From the NCBI RefSeq assembly GCF_019801145.1, contig NZ_JAHVJQ010000001.1:744001-808000 (forward strand): a stretch of 64,000 nucleotides of DNA, written 5' to 3'. Of the stretch, positions 8,066-16,770 are shown piece by piece. A program made the position numbers and the translations under genes. Source of the DNA: Leisingera aquaemixtae (GTDB taxonomy: Bacteria; Pseudomonadota; Alphaproteobacteria; Rhodobacterales; Rhodobacteraceae). The notes below the pieces were generated by a model. That model was not told the origin of the DNA. It ran no database searches and was given only the letters and a program-made list of their open reading frames with translations. Each line of letters opens with the position of its first letter. Positions within the stretch are counted from its first letter, which is position 1.

Positions 8066-9757
8066 TTACATTCCCAGCTTGCGGAACACCGCCGGGATCT
8101 GCTCCGGCAGGTCCTCGGCGATCAGGCCGGGGCCGAAGTTCAGCGCGCATTCGACGTGGATATAGGCAGCAGTTTCCGCCGCCTGCATCGGAGTAAACCC
8201 GCGCGCCATCAGCCCGGTGATGAACCCTGCCAGCACGTCGCCTGATCCGGCCGTGGCGAGCCAGGGCGCGGAGCGCTCGTAATGGGCGGAATTGACCGAG
8301 CAGCGCCCGTCCGGTGCGGCGATCACAGTGTCCGGCCCCTTGAACAGCACTACGCAGCCTGCGCGTTTGGCCGCCTCTCGGGTGGCATCCACCTTGGAAT
8401 AGGCAGGGCCGGTGGTTGCGGGAGCGTTCAGTTTCGCGGCCAAGTCCGGGAACAGCTTGGCAAATTCGCCGCCATGCGGGGTGAGCACGCAATTCTCGTG
8501 CAGAAGGTCGAACAGCGCTTCCGGCTTCAGCTCGAACCGGGTGAGCGCGTCGGCGTCCAGCACGGTGGCGCGTTTTTCCTTCAGCACCGCCATCACTACC
8601 GCCTGGGTGTCCGCGCCGCGCCCAAGGCCCGGGCCAAGGCAGACCGCGTTGAAGCGTTCATCCTCCAGCAGTTCGCTGACCCCGTGCGCCCCGTCGATCT
8701 GGCGCAGCATGATCGCGGTCAGATTGGCCGCGTTTTCGAACATCGCCGAGCGCGGCGAGCCGACGGTGACCAGACCAGCCCCGATCCGCAGGGCACCGCG
8801 GGCCGCCAGCCGCGCCGCGCCTGTTTTGCCGTGGCCACCTGAGAGGACGAGGGCGTGGCCGTGGGCGTATTTGTGGTCTTCCCGGTTTTTCGGCAGCGAC
8901 GTTGTCCGCTGGCGGTCATCAACGAGCGTAACAAAACCCTCACCGTCCTTCCCGCCTTCATCCAAACCTGGGAAATCACCATGCCAGGGCCGGATCACAT
9001 TGCCAGTTTTCACCCCGCCCAGCCCAATATCCACGGTTCGCAAGTTCCCGCAGTACGCCGGCCCTTCATCAACGAAATGCCCGATGCGAGGTCTGTGAAA
9101 GGTGACTGTAAGCCAGCTCCAATTACCGCCGTATTCCTGGCAAAGGGCGCGTCCGCTGTTCATGCAAAGGCCTGTCGGCGCATCAACCGCGACCATCCGG
9201 CCAAATGTTCTGCCTTCGGTGTACAGTTTGGTCAGCGGCTCAAGAATGTCGCTGTCCGGCGCACGCGATAACCCGGCACCAAAGATTGCGTCCACGAAAA
9301 GGCGGCCCTCCGCGTTGCCAACGGCGGTTTTGCTCCAGGGCTTCACTGCGCCTGCACCCAATCGCTCGTAATTCGCCTTCGCATCCGGCGGCAGCTTGTC
9401 CGGGTCTCCATAAAGGAACACCTCCACCTCCCAGCCGCGCTCCTTCAAGAGCCGCGCCACCACAAAGCCGTCGCCGCCGTTGTTGCCCGGCCCGCACAGG
9501 ACCACCGCCCGGCGCGGCGTTTCATCTTTCCCCAAATTCTCCGGGGGGCGTTCTTGGTTGCGCCATTGGTCCGAGCGACCAATGGACGACGAGCAGCCGG
9601 CCCCTCGCCCTTCTGCCAGTTCCGGCCACTCCTCGAAGATGGCATCGACCACCCCCTGCCCGGCCCGCTCCATCAGTTCCAGCCCGGTCACCTCGCCGGA
9701 CGTGATGGCGGCCTGTTCGATGGCCCGCATCTGGGCTGCGGTCAGCAGTTCGGTCAT
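8066..9757 (-). CDS. nnr: Bifunctional NAD(P)H-hydrate repair enzyme (epimerase and ADP-dependent dehydratase)
   Basis: Repairs damaged NAD(P)H: the N-terminal YjeF domain epimerises hydrated R/S forms, and the C-terminal domain dehydrates S-NAD(P)HX with ADP. The epimerase shows GPGNNGGDGFVVARLL (residues 89-104), VDAIFGAGL and AVDAPTGL. The dehydratase domain (from about 295) shows SGGHGKTGAARLAARGALR, LGPGLG and TAGSGDVLAGFITGLMARG. At 563 residues it is longer than E. coli Nnr (about 515). Part of the excess is an insertion at residues 51-80, encoded by a DNA palindrome, just before the GPGNNGGDG loop. The gene is on the minus strand, 170 bases upstream of the divergent glnB. Confidence 0.95.
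   Translation of the reverse strand: MTELLTAAQMRAIEQAAITSGEVTGLELMERAGQGVVDAIFEEWPELAEGRGAGCSSSIGRSDQWRNQERPPENLGKDETPRRAVVLCGPGNNGGDGFVVARLLKERGWEVEVFLYGDPDKLPPDAKANYERLGAGAVKPWSKTAVGNAEGRLFVDAIFGAGLSRAPDSDILEPLTKLYTEGRTFGRMVAVDAPTGLCMNSGRALCQEYGGNWSWLTVTFHRPRIGHFVDEGPAYCGNLRTVDIGLGGVKTGNVIRPWHGDFPGLDEGGKDGEGFVTLVDDRQRTTSLPKNREDHKYAHGHALVLSGGHGKTGAARLAARGALRIGAGLVTVGSPRSAMFENAANLTAIMLRQIDGAHGVSELLEDERFNAVCLGPGLGRGADTQAVVMAVLKEKRATVLDADALTRFELKPEALFDLLHENCVLTPHGGEFAKLFPDLAAKLNAPATTGPAYSKVDATREAAKRAGCVVLFKGPDTVIAAPDGRCSVNSAHYERSAPWLATAGSGDVLAGFITGLMARGFTPMQAAETAAYIHVECALNFGPGLIAEDLPEQIPAVFRKLGM
9518..9607. repeat. Palindromic element inserted in frame in the nnr epimerase domain
   Basis: This segment encodes residues 51-80 of Nnr, which have no counterpart in the YjeF_N domain as I know it. 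Its core is a perfect inverted repeat, CCATTGGTC-CGAGC-GACCAATGG (9563-9585). Flanking bases such as CGTCGTC and CCCCCCGGAG do not read like the neighbouring coding DNA. The frame stays open through it. It resembles the palindromic elements that insert in frame in Rickettsia genes, by analogy only. Confidence 0.6.
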
Positions 9758-9895
9758 GTTTTGCCCTTCCCCGATTCAATTCTGCGCATTTTCCAGGCGC
9801 AGTGCTTAATTTTTAGGCAGCCGCGATCAAATCCTGCCCACAATTGCCGCAGCCGCACAGCTCTGCATTGCTGCCTTCATTTAGAAGTGAAATGA

Positions 9896-10267
<372 letters not shown>

Positions 10268-10314
10268 CCGAATTCAACGAATATCCTGACATCTAAATCA
10301 GAAGGACCGAGGGA

Positions 10315-11721
10315 ATGAGCGCAGACGCAGTTCTCAAGCAACTCAAAGACGAAGACGTCGCCTATGTCGACATCCGTTTCACCGACGTGCGCGGCAAGCT
10401 GCAGCACGTGACCGTGGACGTGGACCTGGTGGACGAAGACTTCCTGGAAGAAGGCTTCATGTTCGACGGCTCCTCGATCGCCGGCTGGAAGTCGATCGAA
10501 AACTCCGACATGAAACTGATGCCGGACACCACCTCGGCCTATATCGATCCGTTCTACGCCGAGAAAACCCTCTGCATCCATTGCTCCATCGTTGAGCCCG
10601 ACACCGGCGAGAGCTACGAGCGCGACCCGCGCGGCACCGCACAGAAGGCCGAAGCCTACCTGAAATCCTCCGGCATCGGCGACGTCGCCTACATGGGCCC
10701 GGAAGCGGAATTCTTCCTGTTCGACGACGTGCGTTACTCCAACACCATCAACAAGGTGTCTTACGAAGTTGACGCAACCGACGGCTCCTGGAACACCGAC
10801 GCCGAGTTCGAAATGGGCAACATGGGCCACCGCCCGGGCCTGAAGGGCGGCTACTTCCCGGTGAACCCGACCGACGAAGCGCAGGACCTGCGTTCGGAAA
10901 TGCTGTCGACCATGAAGCGCCTGGGCATGAAGGTCGACAAGCACCACCACGAAGTGGCCTCCTGCCAGCACGAGCTGGGCCTGATCTTCGACAGCCTGAC
11001 CAAGCAGGCCGACGAGCTGCAGAAGTACAAATACGTGATCCACAACGTGGCCCACGCCTATGGCAAGTCGGCAACCTTCATGCCGAAGCCGATCTATGGC
11101 GACAACGGCTCCGGCATGCACGTCAACATGTCGATCTGGAAAGACGGCAAGCCGCTGTTTGCAGGCGACAAGTATGCTGACCTCAGCCAGGAAGCGCTGT
11201 ATTTCATCGGCGGCGTCCTGAAGCACGCCAAGACCCTGAACGCCTTCACCAACCCGGGCACCAACTCCTACAAGCGCCTGATCCCGGGCTTCGAGGCTCC
11301 GGTTCTGCGCGCCTACTCCGCCCGCAACCGCTCCGGCTGCGTGCGTATTCCGTGGACCGAAAGCCCGAAAGCCAAGCGCGTCGAGGCCCGCTTCCCCGAT
11401 CCGAGCGCAAACCCCTACCTGTGCTTTGCCGCGCTGCTGATGGCCGGCCTGGACGGCATCAAGAACAAGATCGATCCGGGCGAAGCCATGGACAAGAACC
11501 TGTACGACCTGCCGGCCGAAGAGCTGGAAGGCATCCCGACCGTCTGCGGCTCGCTGCGCGAAGCACTGGACGCGCTGGCGGCCGACCACGACTTCCTGCT
11601 GCAGGGCGACGTGTTCACCAAGGACCAGATCGACGGCTACATCGAGCTGAAGATGGAAGAGGTCCACAAGTACGAGCACACCCCGCACCCGGTGGAATTC
11701 GGCATGTACTACAGCTGCTAA
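10315..11721 (+). CDS. glnA: Glutamine synthetase type I
   Basis: Forms glutamine from glutamate, ammonia and ATP as a cytoplasmic dodecamer, the entry step of ammonium assimilation. The 468-residue chain shows FDGSSIAGW, the Glu/His metal site [20 protein letters not shown], and the adenylylation site Tyr397 in NLYDLPAEE, so the enzyme should be controlled by GlnE and indirectly by P-II. The length equals that of E. coli GlnA. It is co-transcribed with glnB and ends at a strong terminator. Confidence 0.98.
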   Translation: MSADAVLKQLKDEDVAYVDIRFTDVRGKLQHVTVDVDLVDEDFLEEGFMFDGSSIAGWKSIENSDMKLMPDTTSAYIDPFYAEKTLCIHCSIVEPDTGESYERDPRGTAQKAEAYLKSSGIGDVAYMGPEAEFFLFDDVRYSNTINKVSYEVDATDGSWNTDAEFEMGNMGHRPGLKGGYFPVNPTDEAQDLRSEMLSTMKRLGMKVDKHHHEVASCQHELGLIFDSLTKQADELQKYKYVIHNVAHAYGKSATFMPKPIYGDNGSGMHVNMSIWKDGKPLFAGDKYADLSQEALYFIGGVLKHAKTLNAFTNPGTNSYKRLIPGFEAPVLRAYSARNRSGCVRIPWTESPKAKRVEARFPDPSANPYLCFAALLMAGLDGIKNKIDPGEAMDKNLYDLPAEELEGIPTVCGSLREALDALAADHDFLLQGDVFTKDQIDGYIELKMEEVHKYEHTPHPVEFGMYYSC

Positions 11722-11738
11722 GCTGATAGGCCAGACAC

Positions 11739-11769
11739 AGAAAGGGCGTCCTTCGGGGCGCCCTTTTTC
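11739..11769 (+). terminator. Terminator of glnB-glnA
   Basis: The stem AGGGCG/CGCCCT, extended by short inner pairs around CTTCGG, is followed by TTTTT. It lies 18 bases after the glnA stop. Confidence 0.92.
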
Positions 11770-11877
11770 TGTTTCAGCGTTTAGCGAGGATGGCCCTGGC
11801 CGCTGATCGCTCAGTCCGGACAGGACCGGGCGCGTCCGCGGAAGCACCGAAAATCCGCTGAGGCGCGCGGCAAGCCG

Positions 11878-12303
11878 TCAGGGCGCCTGGGTTGTGCCCT
11901 GCACCATCGCGGTATCGTAGAACTCGCGGTACTCATACATGCGGCCATCTGCCCAGCGGGTGACAAAAGCAACGGGCGTGTCGAATTCTTTCTTTGTTTC
12001 CCTGTGCTTCCAGCGGGTGCGCCCAAGGCCAACAACGGTGTCCCCTTCGGACACTGTTTCGCTGACCTCCCATTCCAGCATTTCAAAGGTGCTCAGCAGC
12101 CCGTTCAGATAGCGTTCGAAGTCCTCGTAGCACTCGCATTGGGCGGTGAACGGAACGCCATGCTGCCCGTTCGCCAAGGAGAAAAGCTTGAAATCCTCAT
12201 TCACATAATCCCGCCACATCGCCGGGTCGCTCCCCTTGCTCTCATTCCACTTGCCCCAAGCCTCATAGAGCAATTCCGCATTTGATTTGGTTTCGTCCGC
12301 CAT
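11878..12303 (-). CDS. SnoaL-like / NTF2-fold protein
   Basis: A 141-residue soluble protein with the alpha+beta-barrel pattern of the SnoaL/NTF2-like superfamily. An N-terminal helix (AELLYEAWGKWNESKG) is followed by MWRDYVNEDFKLFSL, central strands (DTVVGLGRTRWKH) and the characteristic FVTRWADGRMYEYREFYDT near the end. Such proteins are small isomerases, hydrolases or binding proteins; nothing here fixes the substrate. I place the start at 12303, with GGGGGAG six bases upstream; two earlier in-frame starts overlap that site. Convergent with glnA and divergent from the Hsp70-like gene. Confidence 0.65.
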   Translation of the reverse strand: MADETKSNAELLYEAWGKWNESKGSDPAMWRDYVNEDFKLFSLANGQHGVPFTAQCECYEDFERYLNGLLSTFEMLEWEVSETVSEGDTVVGLGRTRWKHRETKKEFDTPVAFVTRWADGRMYEYREFYDTAMVQGTTQAP

Positions 12304-12405
12304 TTCCATCTCCCCCACTCGTCACAAAACTACAGGCGGCGCCGCGAGCAGTGGCGGAGCCCCCTTGCCCTTAAGAGTATACCACATTCAGGCGAGTCCC
12401 GCATT

Positions 12406-12419
12406 TTGCGTACACGCAA
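12406..12419. promoter_or_regulatory. Candidate operator palindrome TTGCGT-AC-ACGCAA
   Basis: Perfect 6-base arms around a 2-base centre, in the 220-base divergent region between the SnoaL-like gene and the Hsp70-like gene, about 105 bases upstream of the latter. Its size and symmetry suit a dimeric repressor such as LacI or TetR type. No regulator gene lies next to it. Confidence 0.4.
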
Positions 12420-12523
12420 CCTGTTATAGCCCTTCCACCGGAAGCGGGGCGTGGATCGCCTCTTGTCTCAGGATGGCCCCTGCTGTATCCCGGCGCGCTC
12501 CCGCTGCTGACAGGAGCCTTCCC

Positions 12524-13771
12524 ATGACCGCCCCCAATACCCTTGGCATCGACTTCGGCACCTCCAACTCGGCGGCCGGGATTGCGGTCGCAGGCCGTCC
12601 CTGGCTGGTGGAGATGGAGCCGGGCGAGCAGACCCTGCCCACCGCGGTGTTCTTTGAGGAAGGCAGCCGCAACATGCGGATCGGCCACAGCGCCGCGAGG
12701 GCCCTGATCAATGGCGACGAGGGCCGGTTCATGCGGGCGCTGAAAAGCCTGCTGGGCACGCCGCTGCTGCAGGAAGAGCGGCGGCTGGGCGGAGAGCGGC
12801 TGAGCTTTGCCACCCTCATCGCGCGCTTCCTGGCAGAAATGAAGGCCCGCGCCGAGGCGGCAACGCATATGCAGTTCACCCATGCCCTGTCAGGGCGGCC
12901 GGTGCGGTTCCATTCCAAGGACGAGGACCGTAATGCCCAGGCCGAACGGGACCTGCGCGCCTGCTACCTGGAGGCGGGGTTTCAGGATGTGCTGTTCATG
13001 TATGAACCCGAGGCCGCCCTGCGCGCCGCCGCGCCGGCGCCGGGCCTGGGGCTGATTGTCGATATCGGCGGCGGTACCTCCGACTTCACCGCCTTTGAGC
13101 AGGATGCCGGCGGGGCAACCCGCATCCTGGCCTCGCACGGGGTGCGGCTGGGCGGCACCGATTTCGACCGGCAGTTGAGCATCCGCCATGTGATGCCTTT
13201 GCTGGGCCGGGGCAGCCAGATCCGCAACAGCTTTGGCGGCGGCACCCTGCCCGCGCCGAACCGGCTGTTCAACGATCTGGCGACCTGGCAGATGATCCCA
13301 TTTCTTTATGCGCCTGAAAGCCGCCGCGCGGCGCGGGACCTGGCCGCCAACGCGGTGGAGCCGGAAAAGCTGGCGCGGCTAGTGGCGGTGCTGGAGGATG
13401 AGCTGGGCCATGAGCTGGCCTTTGCCGTGGAGCACGGCAAGATCCGCGCCAACGCAAGCGATGGCGCGGCGCTGATCGACCTCAAGCTGCTGGAGCGCGG
13501 GCTGTCGGTGCCGCTGGACGCGGCAGGCATGACGCAGACGCTGGCGGAGCAGACCGCCGCCATCGGCGCCTGCGCGGCAGAGACCCTGGCGCAGGCCGGG
13601 ATTGCGGCGGGCCGGGTCGAGCGGATTGTCCTGGTCGGCGGCTCTTCGCTGCTGGCGGCGGTGCAGGCGGAAATGCGTGCGCTGTGCCCAAATGCCCGGC
13701 TGGAAACGGGAAATGCCATGACCGCGGTTGCAGACGGGCTGACGCTGGCCGCGGGCACCGCCTTTGCCTGA
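12524..13771 (+). CDS. Hsp70-family ATPase, YegD-like
   Basis: A 415-residue protein with the actin/Hsp70 ATPase fold but no substrate-binding domain. It carries phosphate-1 motif GIDFGTSNSA at the N-terminus, phosphate-2 LIVDIGGGTSDFTAFE near residue 180, and the adenosine motif IVLVGGSSLLAAV near 365. This is the layout of E. coli YegD, an uncharacterised Hsp70-like protein. I choose the ATG at 12524 with AGGAG eight bases upstream; a longer reading frame to 12287 has no motif content. An isolated gene on the plus strand. Confidence 0.85.
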   Translation: MTAPNTLGIDFGTSNSAAGIAVAGRPWLVEMEPGEQTLPTAVFFEEGSRNMRIGHSAARALINGDEGRFMRALKSLLGTPLLQEERRLGGERLSFATLIARFLAEMKARAEAATHMQFTHALSGRPVRFHSKDEDRNAQAERDLRACYLEAGFQDVLFMYEPEAALRAAAPAPGLGLIVDIGGGTSDFTAFEQDAGGATRILASHGVRLGGTDFDRQLSIRHVMPLLGRGSQIRNSFGGGTLPAPNRLFNDLATWQMIPFLYAPESRRAARDLAANAVEPEKLARLVAVLEDELGHELAFAVEHGKIRANASDGAALIDLKLLERGLSVPLDAAGMTQTLAEQTAAIGACAAETLAQAGIAAGRVERIVLVGGSSLLAAVQAEMRALCPNARLETGNAMTAVADGLTLAAGTAFA

Positions 13772-13864
13772 GGAAATGGGAACCAATGAAAGCTTTTCCC
13801 GTTAGACAAGGGGCGCAAGCACGTTAGGCTGAAAGCCACGAGTCACATTTCGAGAGTTTTCTTC

Positions 13865-14659
13865 ATGCGCCGGCTGATTGCCCCTGCCCTGATTTCCGCC
13901 CTGCTTGCCTCCCCTGCCCTTGCCGCCAATTGCGGCAACAGCTCTGCCGGGTTCGATGCCTGGAAGCAGGCATTCAGCGCCGAGGCCAAGCGCGCGGGCG
14001 TCCGCAAGGCGGGTCTGCAGGCACTGGCCAATGCGCAGTATGCCCGCCGCACCATTTCCGCCGACCGCAACCAGAAGAGCTTCAAATACTCGCTGGAGAA
14101 GTTCATGCAGATCCGCGGCTCTGCCACCATCGTGGCGCAGGGCCGCAAGCGCAAGGCGCGCAATCCGGATTTCTATGCCTCGCTGGAGCGCAAGTACGGC
14201 GTGCCCGCGGGGGTGCTGATCGCCATCCACGGGATGGAAACCGCCTTTGGCAATTACATGGGCGACAGCCAGGTGGTCTCAGCCATCGTGACGCTGACCT
14301 ATGACTGCCGCCGCTCCGATTTCTTCCGCCCGCACGCGCTGGGGGCGCTGAAACTGGTGGATCAGGGCGCCATCACTCCGGCCACGCTGGGCGCCAAGCA
14401 CGGCGAGCTGGGGCACACCCAGTTTCTGCCGGGCAACGCGCTGGCCTACGGCCAGGACTGGGACGGCAACGGCCGGGTGGATTTCTACAACATGGGGGAT
14501 GCGCTGGCTTCCACCGCCAATTACCTGCGCCAAAAGGGTTGGAAACCCGGCAAGGGCTACCAGCCGGGCGAACCCAACTACCGCGTACTGAAGGAATGGA
14601 ACGCGGCCAGCGTCTATCAGCAGTCGCTGGCCATCATGGGCCGCCAGATCGACGGCTGA
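13865..14659 (+). CDS. Lytic murein transglycosylase, MltB type
   Basis: A periplasmic transglycosylase that cleaves the MurNAc-GlcNAc bond to form 1,6-anhydro ends. The 264-residue precursor has a cleavable signal (MRRLIAPALISALLASPALA, no lipobox). The SLT_2 domain has the catalytic Glu125 in IHGMETAFGNYMG. Other family motifs are GELGHTQFLPGNALAYG, DWDGNGRVDFYN and TANYLRQKGW. It is shorter than E. coli MltB and carries no peptidoglycan-binding module. Monocistronic. Confidence 0.9.
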   Translation: MRRLIAPALISALLASPALAANCGNSSAGFDAWKQAFSAEAKRAGVRKAGLQALANAQYARRTISADRNQKSFKYSLEKFMQIRGSATIVAQGRKRKARNPDFYASLERKYGVPAGVLIAIHGMETAFGNYMGDSQVVSAIVTLTYDCRRSDFFRPHALGALKLVDQGAITPATLGAKHGELGHTQFLPGNALAYGQDWDGNGRVDFYNMGDALASTANYLRQKGWKPGKGYQPGEPNYRVLKEWNAASVYQQSLAIMGRQIDG

Positions 14660-14999
14660 ACCGGCGCCGCACCGCCCTGTTCAGAAAGTTCCGCGCCCGC
14701 CCCTGCGGCGGGCGTTTGCCCTGGCAGAACCGTGCCAAAAACAGTCGGCGCGATTCACGCGGCATTGTAGGCCTTGGGGCATCAATGTGTCCGAAGGCCG
14801 CCACAGTTGAGCCGCATTCGACCCGGGAAATTGAGACCTCAACCAGATAATTCAGTTGAATTTCATCAAGTTATCCGCCGCCACATTTCGCGGCGGGTAA
14901 TCGCGGCACTGTCTTTGCAATTGGTCCTCCCCGCCCAACTTTCAACTACTTCAAATTTTATTGTTTCTCTATCGGCACCCTGAATGGAGGATCCGGACA
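14660..14999. other. 340-base gap, AT-rich promoter-like, with a long inverted repeat
   Basis: No gene seen. Besides the weak terminator, there is an inverted repeat TTATCCGCCG ... CGGCGGGTAA at 14871-14900 (one G-T pair, 10-base loop). An AT-rich run at about 14938-14975 probably contains the promoter of the next gene. Confidence 0.45.
14694..14718 (+). terminator. Weak terminator-like hairpin after the MltB-type gene
   Basis: A CGCCCGC/GCGGGCG stem is followed by only three T. It is well placed 35 bases after the stop codon, but the T run is short. Confidence 0.5.
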
Positions 15000-15836
15000 G
15001 TGGCAGAGAATGTGCAGTATACAGGCAGACTGGGGCTGGAAAGCCGCGAGGCCGGGACCCTTTCCGCGGCGGTGAACGCGGTTGTGGACACGCTCGACGA
15101 TTTCGGCCATCCGGCAGAGAAGATCGAGGCGCGCGCGGAGAATACCGCCAGGCTGCAATGCGATCATTACCTGGTGACGGTACGCCTGCGCCGGGTGCCG
15201 CTGCGGCGGGCCAGCAAACTGCCCAGCAGCGTCATGCAGCCGGCAGCCCTGCTGGAGCTCACGCTGTCGCCTGTCTTCCCCGGCTACTGCGACCAGGAAA
15301 TCTCTGAACTGCTGCTGGCCGAAACCCTGCGGCGCCTGCTGGCTTCGCTCGAGGCAACCTCGGTCGAGTGGTTGGACTGCGGTGTCGCACTGACCTGCGA
15401 GCAGTTCCTGAGCGTCTTCGCCCCCGAGGACCGCATCGCGGAACAGCCGGCGGCTGCGGCCTCTGCCACCGTTGCCCGCCAGCTGGAGCGCACCGCAGCC
15501 CCCAAGCCGCGCGGCCGGGATTGCTTCACGCCGGTCGATCAGACCGCAATGGTGCTTGACGCCCATTGCGACCGCGCCTTTCAGGCGGCCCAGGCCCGCA
15601 AGGCCGCCGCAGCCGCAGACTCAGCTGCGGCCCGCACACGCGCCGGCAGCCAATTGATGGCCGGACCCCCGAACCGCGGCTGGGGCGGCCAGCTGCGGGC
15701 CTCGGCACTGGCCGCGTTCAGCCTGACCGGCCCGCGGCGTCTGCGGTTCATCAGCCATCTGCTGCTGCTGACGGCCCTGGTTCTGTATCTGGAGAGCGCC
15801 GGCATGGTGCAGGCCGCCCGGCCGCTGATCCCCTAG
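15000..15836 (+). CDS. Hypothetical protein with a C-terminal membrane anchor
   Basis: I do not recognise this family. I start it at the GTG at 15000, with GGAGG about nine bases upstream, giving 278 residues. The first ~150 residues look like a folded soluble domain of mixed helices and strands. An Ala-rich, proline-containing linker follows (about 155-235). A hydrophobic stretch near the end (FISHLLLLTALVLYLESAG) would insert as a single tail anchor, leaving the large domain in the cytoplasm. The stop overlaps the stop of the convergent gene by four bases. Confidence 0.65.
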   Translation: MAENVQYTGRLGLESREAGTLSAAVNAVVDTLDDFGHPAEKIEARAENTARLQCDHYLVTVRLRRVPLRRASKLPSSVMQPAALLELTLSPVFPGYCDQEISELLLAETLRRLLASLEATSVEWLDCGVALTCEQFLSVFAPEDRIAEQPAAAASATVARQLERTAAPKPRGRDCFTPVDQTAMVLDAHCDRAFQAAQARKAAAAADSAAARTRAGSQLMAGPPNRGWGGQLRASALAAFSLTGPRRLRFISHLLLLTALVLYLESAGMVQAARPLIP

Positions 15837-16621
15837 GCCGGAGTTCCGGCCGGCACCCCGGTCTGCATCCCGTCCGGGGCGCCCCATTGGCGCAGCACGT
15901 CTGCGCGCGCGACCACGCGGGTGTGGATGGCAAACACCACCGCGCGGGTTTGAGGCAGCCGCAGAATCATCTGCTTTTCGGTGCGCAGATACCCGGCGCG
16001 GCTGCCGTGCGATTTGTCCCGCGGCGCAAACTGGCTGCGCGGCTGGAACAGCGCGGGATCCTGGTACCACAGGGCATTGAACCGCCACAGCGGCCGCCCC
16101 GCCTGCACCCCGTCAAACAGCCGCTGGACGCGGGCGGCCACGTCGCTGCCGTAGCTGTCCACCGGCTGGTGGATGCCGGTCAGCGGGCGCATGAACTTCT
16201 CCGCCAGCGTCCAGCTTGCCGGAAAGCACAGAACCGCACCGGTCAGTACATGCTCTGCCGCGCCTTCCGGTTTCTGCAGCAGGCAGAAATCCTGCTGGGT
16301 GAGGCGCCCCAGGGTGCCCAGCGGATCCTGCCGGTCGACTGCAACTCTCTGCCCGTCAGCCCGCACCGCAAAGGCGCCGGCGCCGGGATCAATGCCGTTC
16401 AAAGCCACCTCCAGCAGTTCCTGCGCTGCAGCAATCGCGCCTGGGGCCAGCTGCAGGACCGCCTCCCGCCGGGCGGACAGGAGGTGCTCGCGTTCGGCCA
16501 TCTGGCCTGCAAAGGCGTCGTCCGCCGCCAGCCAGCCCTCAGCCGGAAGCGGCTGGATGCCGGGGAGCTTTACCTCCGCGAGCGGATTGTAGGGGACGGT
16601 TTTCTGCAGAATCGCGGTCAT
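15833..16621 (-). CDS. DUF3445 protein, heme-dependent oxidative N-demethylase alpha-like
   Basis: A 262-residue protein of the DUF3445 family, whose studied members are the heme-binding subunit of an oxidative N-demethylase acting on dimethylamine-type substrates. Family features visible are the N-terminal NPLAEVKLPGIQPL, WLAADDAFAGQMAERE, LTQQDFCLLQK, the block FPASWTLAEKFMRPLTGIHQPV, and FNALWYQDPALFQP. No partner redox subunits (ferredoxin reductase or beta/gamma-like) are adjacent, so the exact substrate is open. It is divergent from dddP, sharing a 149-base regulatory region. Confidence 0.72.
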   Translation of the reverse strand: MTAILQKTVPYNPLAEVKLPGIQPLPAEGWLAADDAFAGQMAEREHLLSARREAVLQLAPGAIAAAQELLEVALNGIDPGAGAFAVRADGQRVAVDRQDPLGTLGRLTQQDFCLLQKPEGAAEHVLTGAVLCFPASWTLAEKFMRPLTGIHQPVDSYGSDVAARVQRLFDGVQAGRPLWRFNALWYQDPALFQPRSQFAPRDKSHGSRAGYLRTEKQMILRLPQTRAVVFAIHTRVVARADVLRQWGAPDGMQTGVPAGTPA

Positions 16622-16680
16622 GCCCCAGCGGTAGCACGCTGCGCAGGGGAATCCAGCCGCGACGCCGCATCACGGGTCAG

Positions 16681-16704
16681 AAACGACAGCCGAATCCGTC
16701 GTTT
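16681..16704. promoter_or_regulatory. Inverted repeat in the divergent dddP / DUF3445 promoter region
   Basis: AAACGAC at 16681-16687 and GTCGTTT at 16698-16704 are perfect arms around 10 bases. They lie near the middle of the 149-base region that must hold both promoters, so this is a candidate operator for a regulator shared by both genes. Confidence 0.45.
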
Positions 16705-16770
16705 TCGGCAGCGATTCCCGGCGCCAGCAGAGCCACATTGGACAGGACTGTGCAGCAAGGACTTCCCGGC

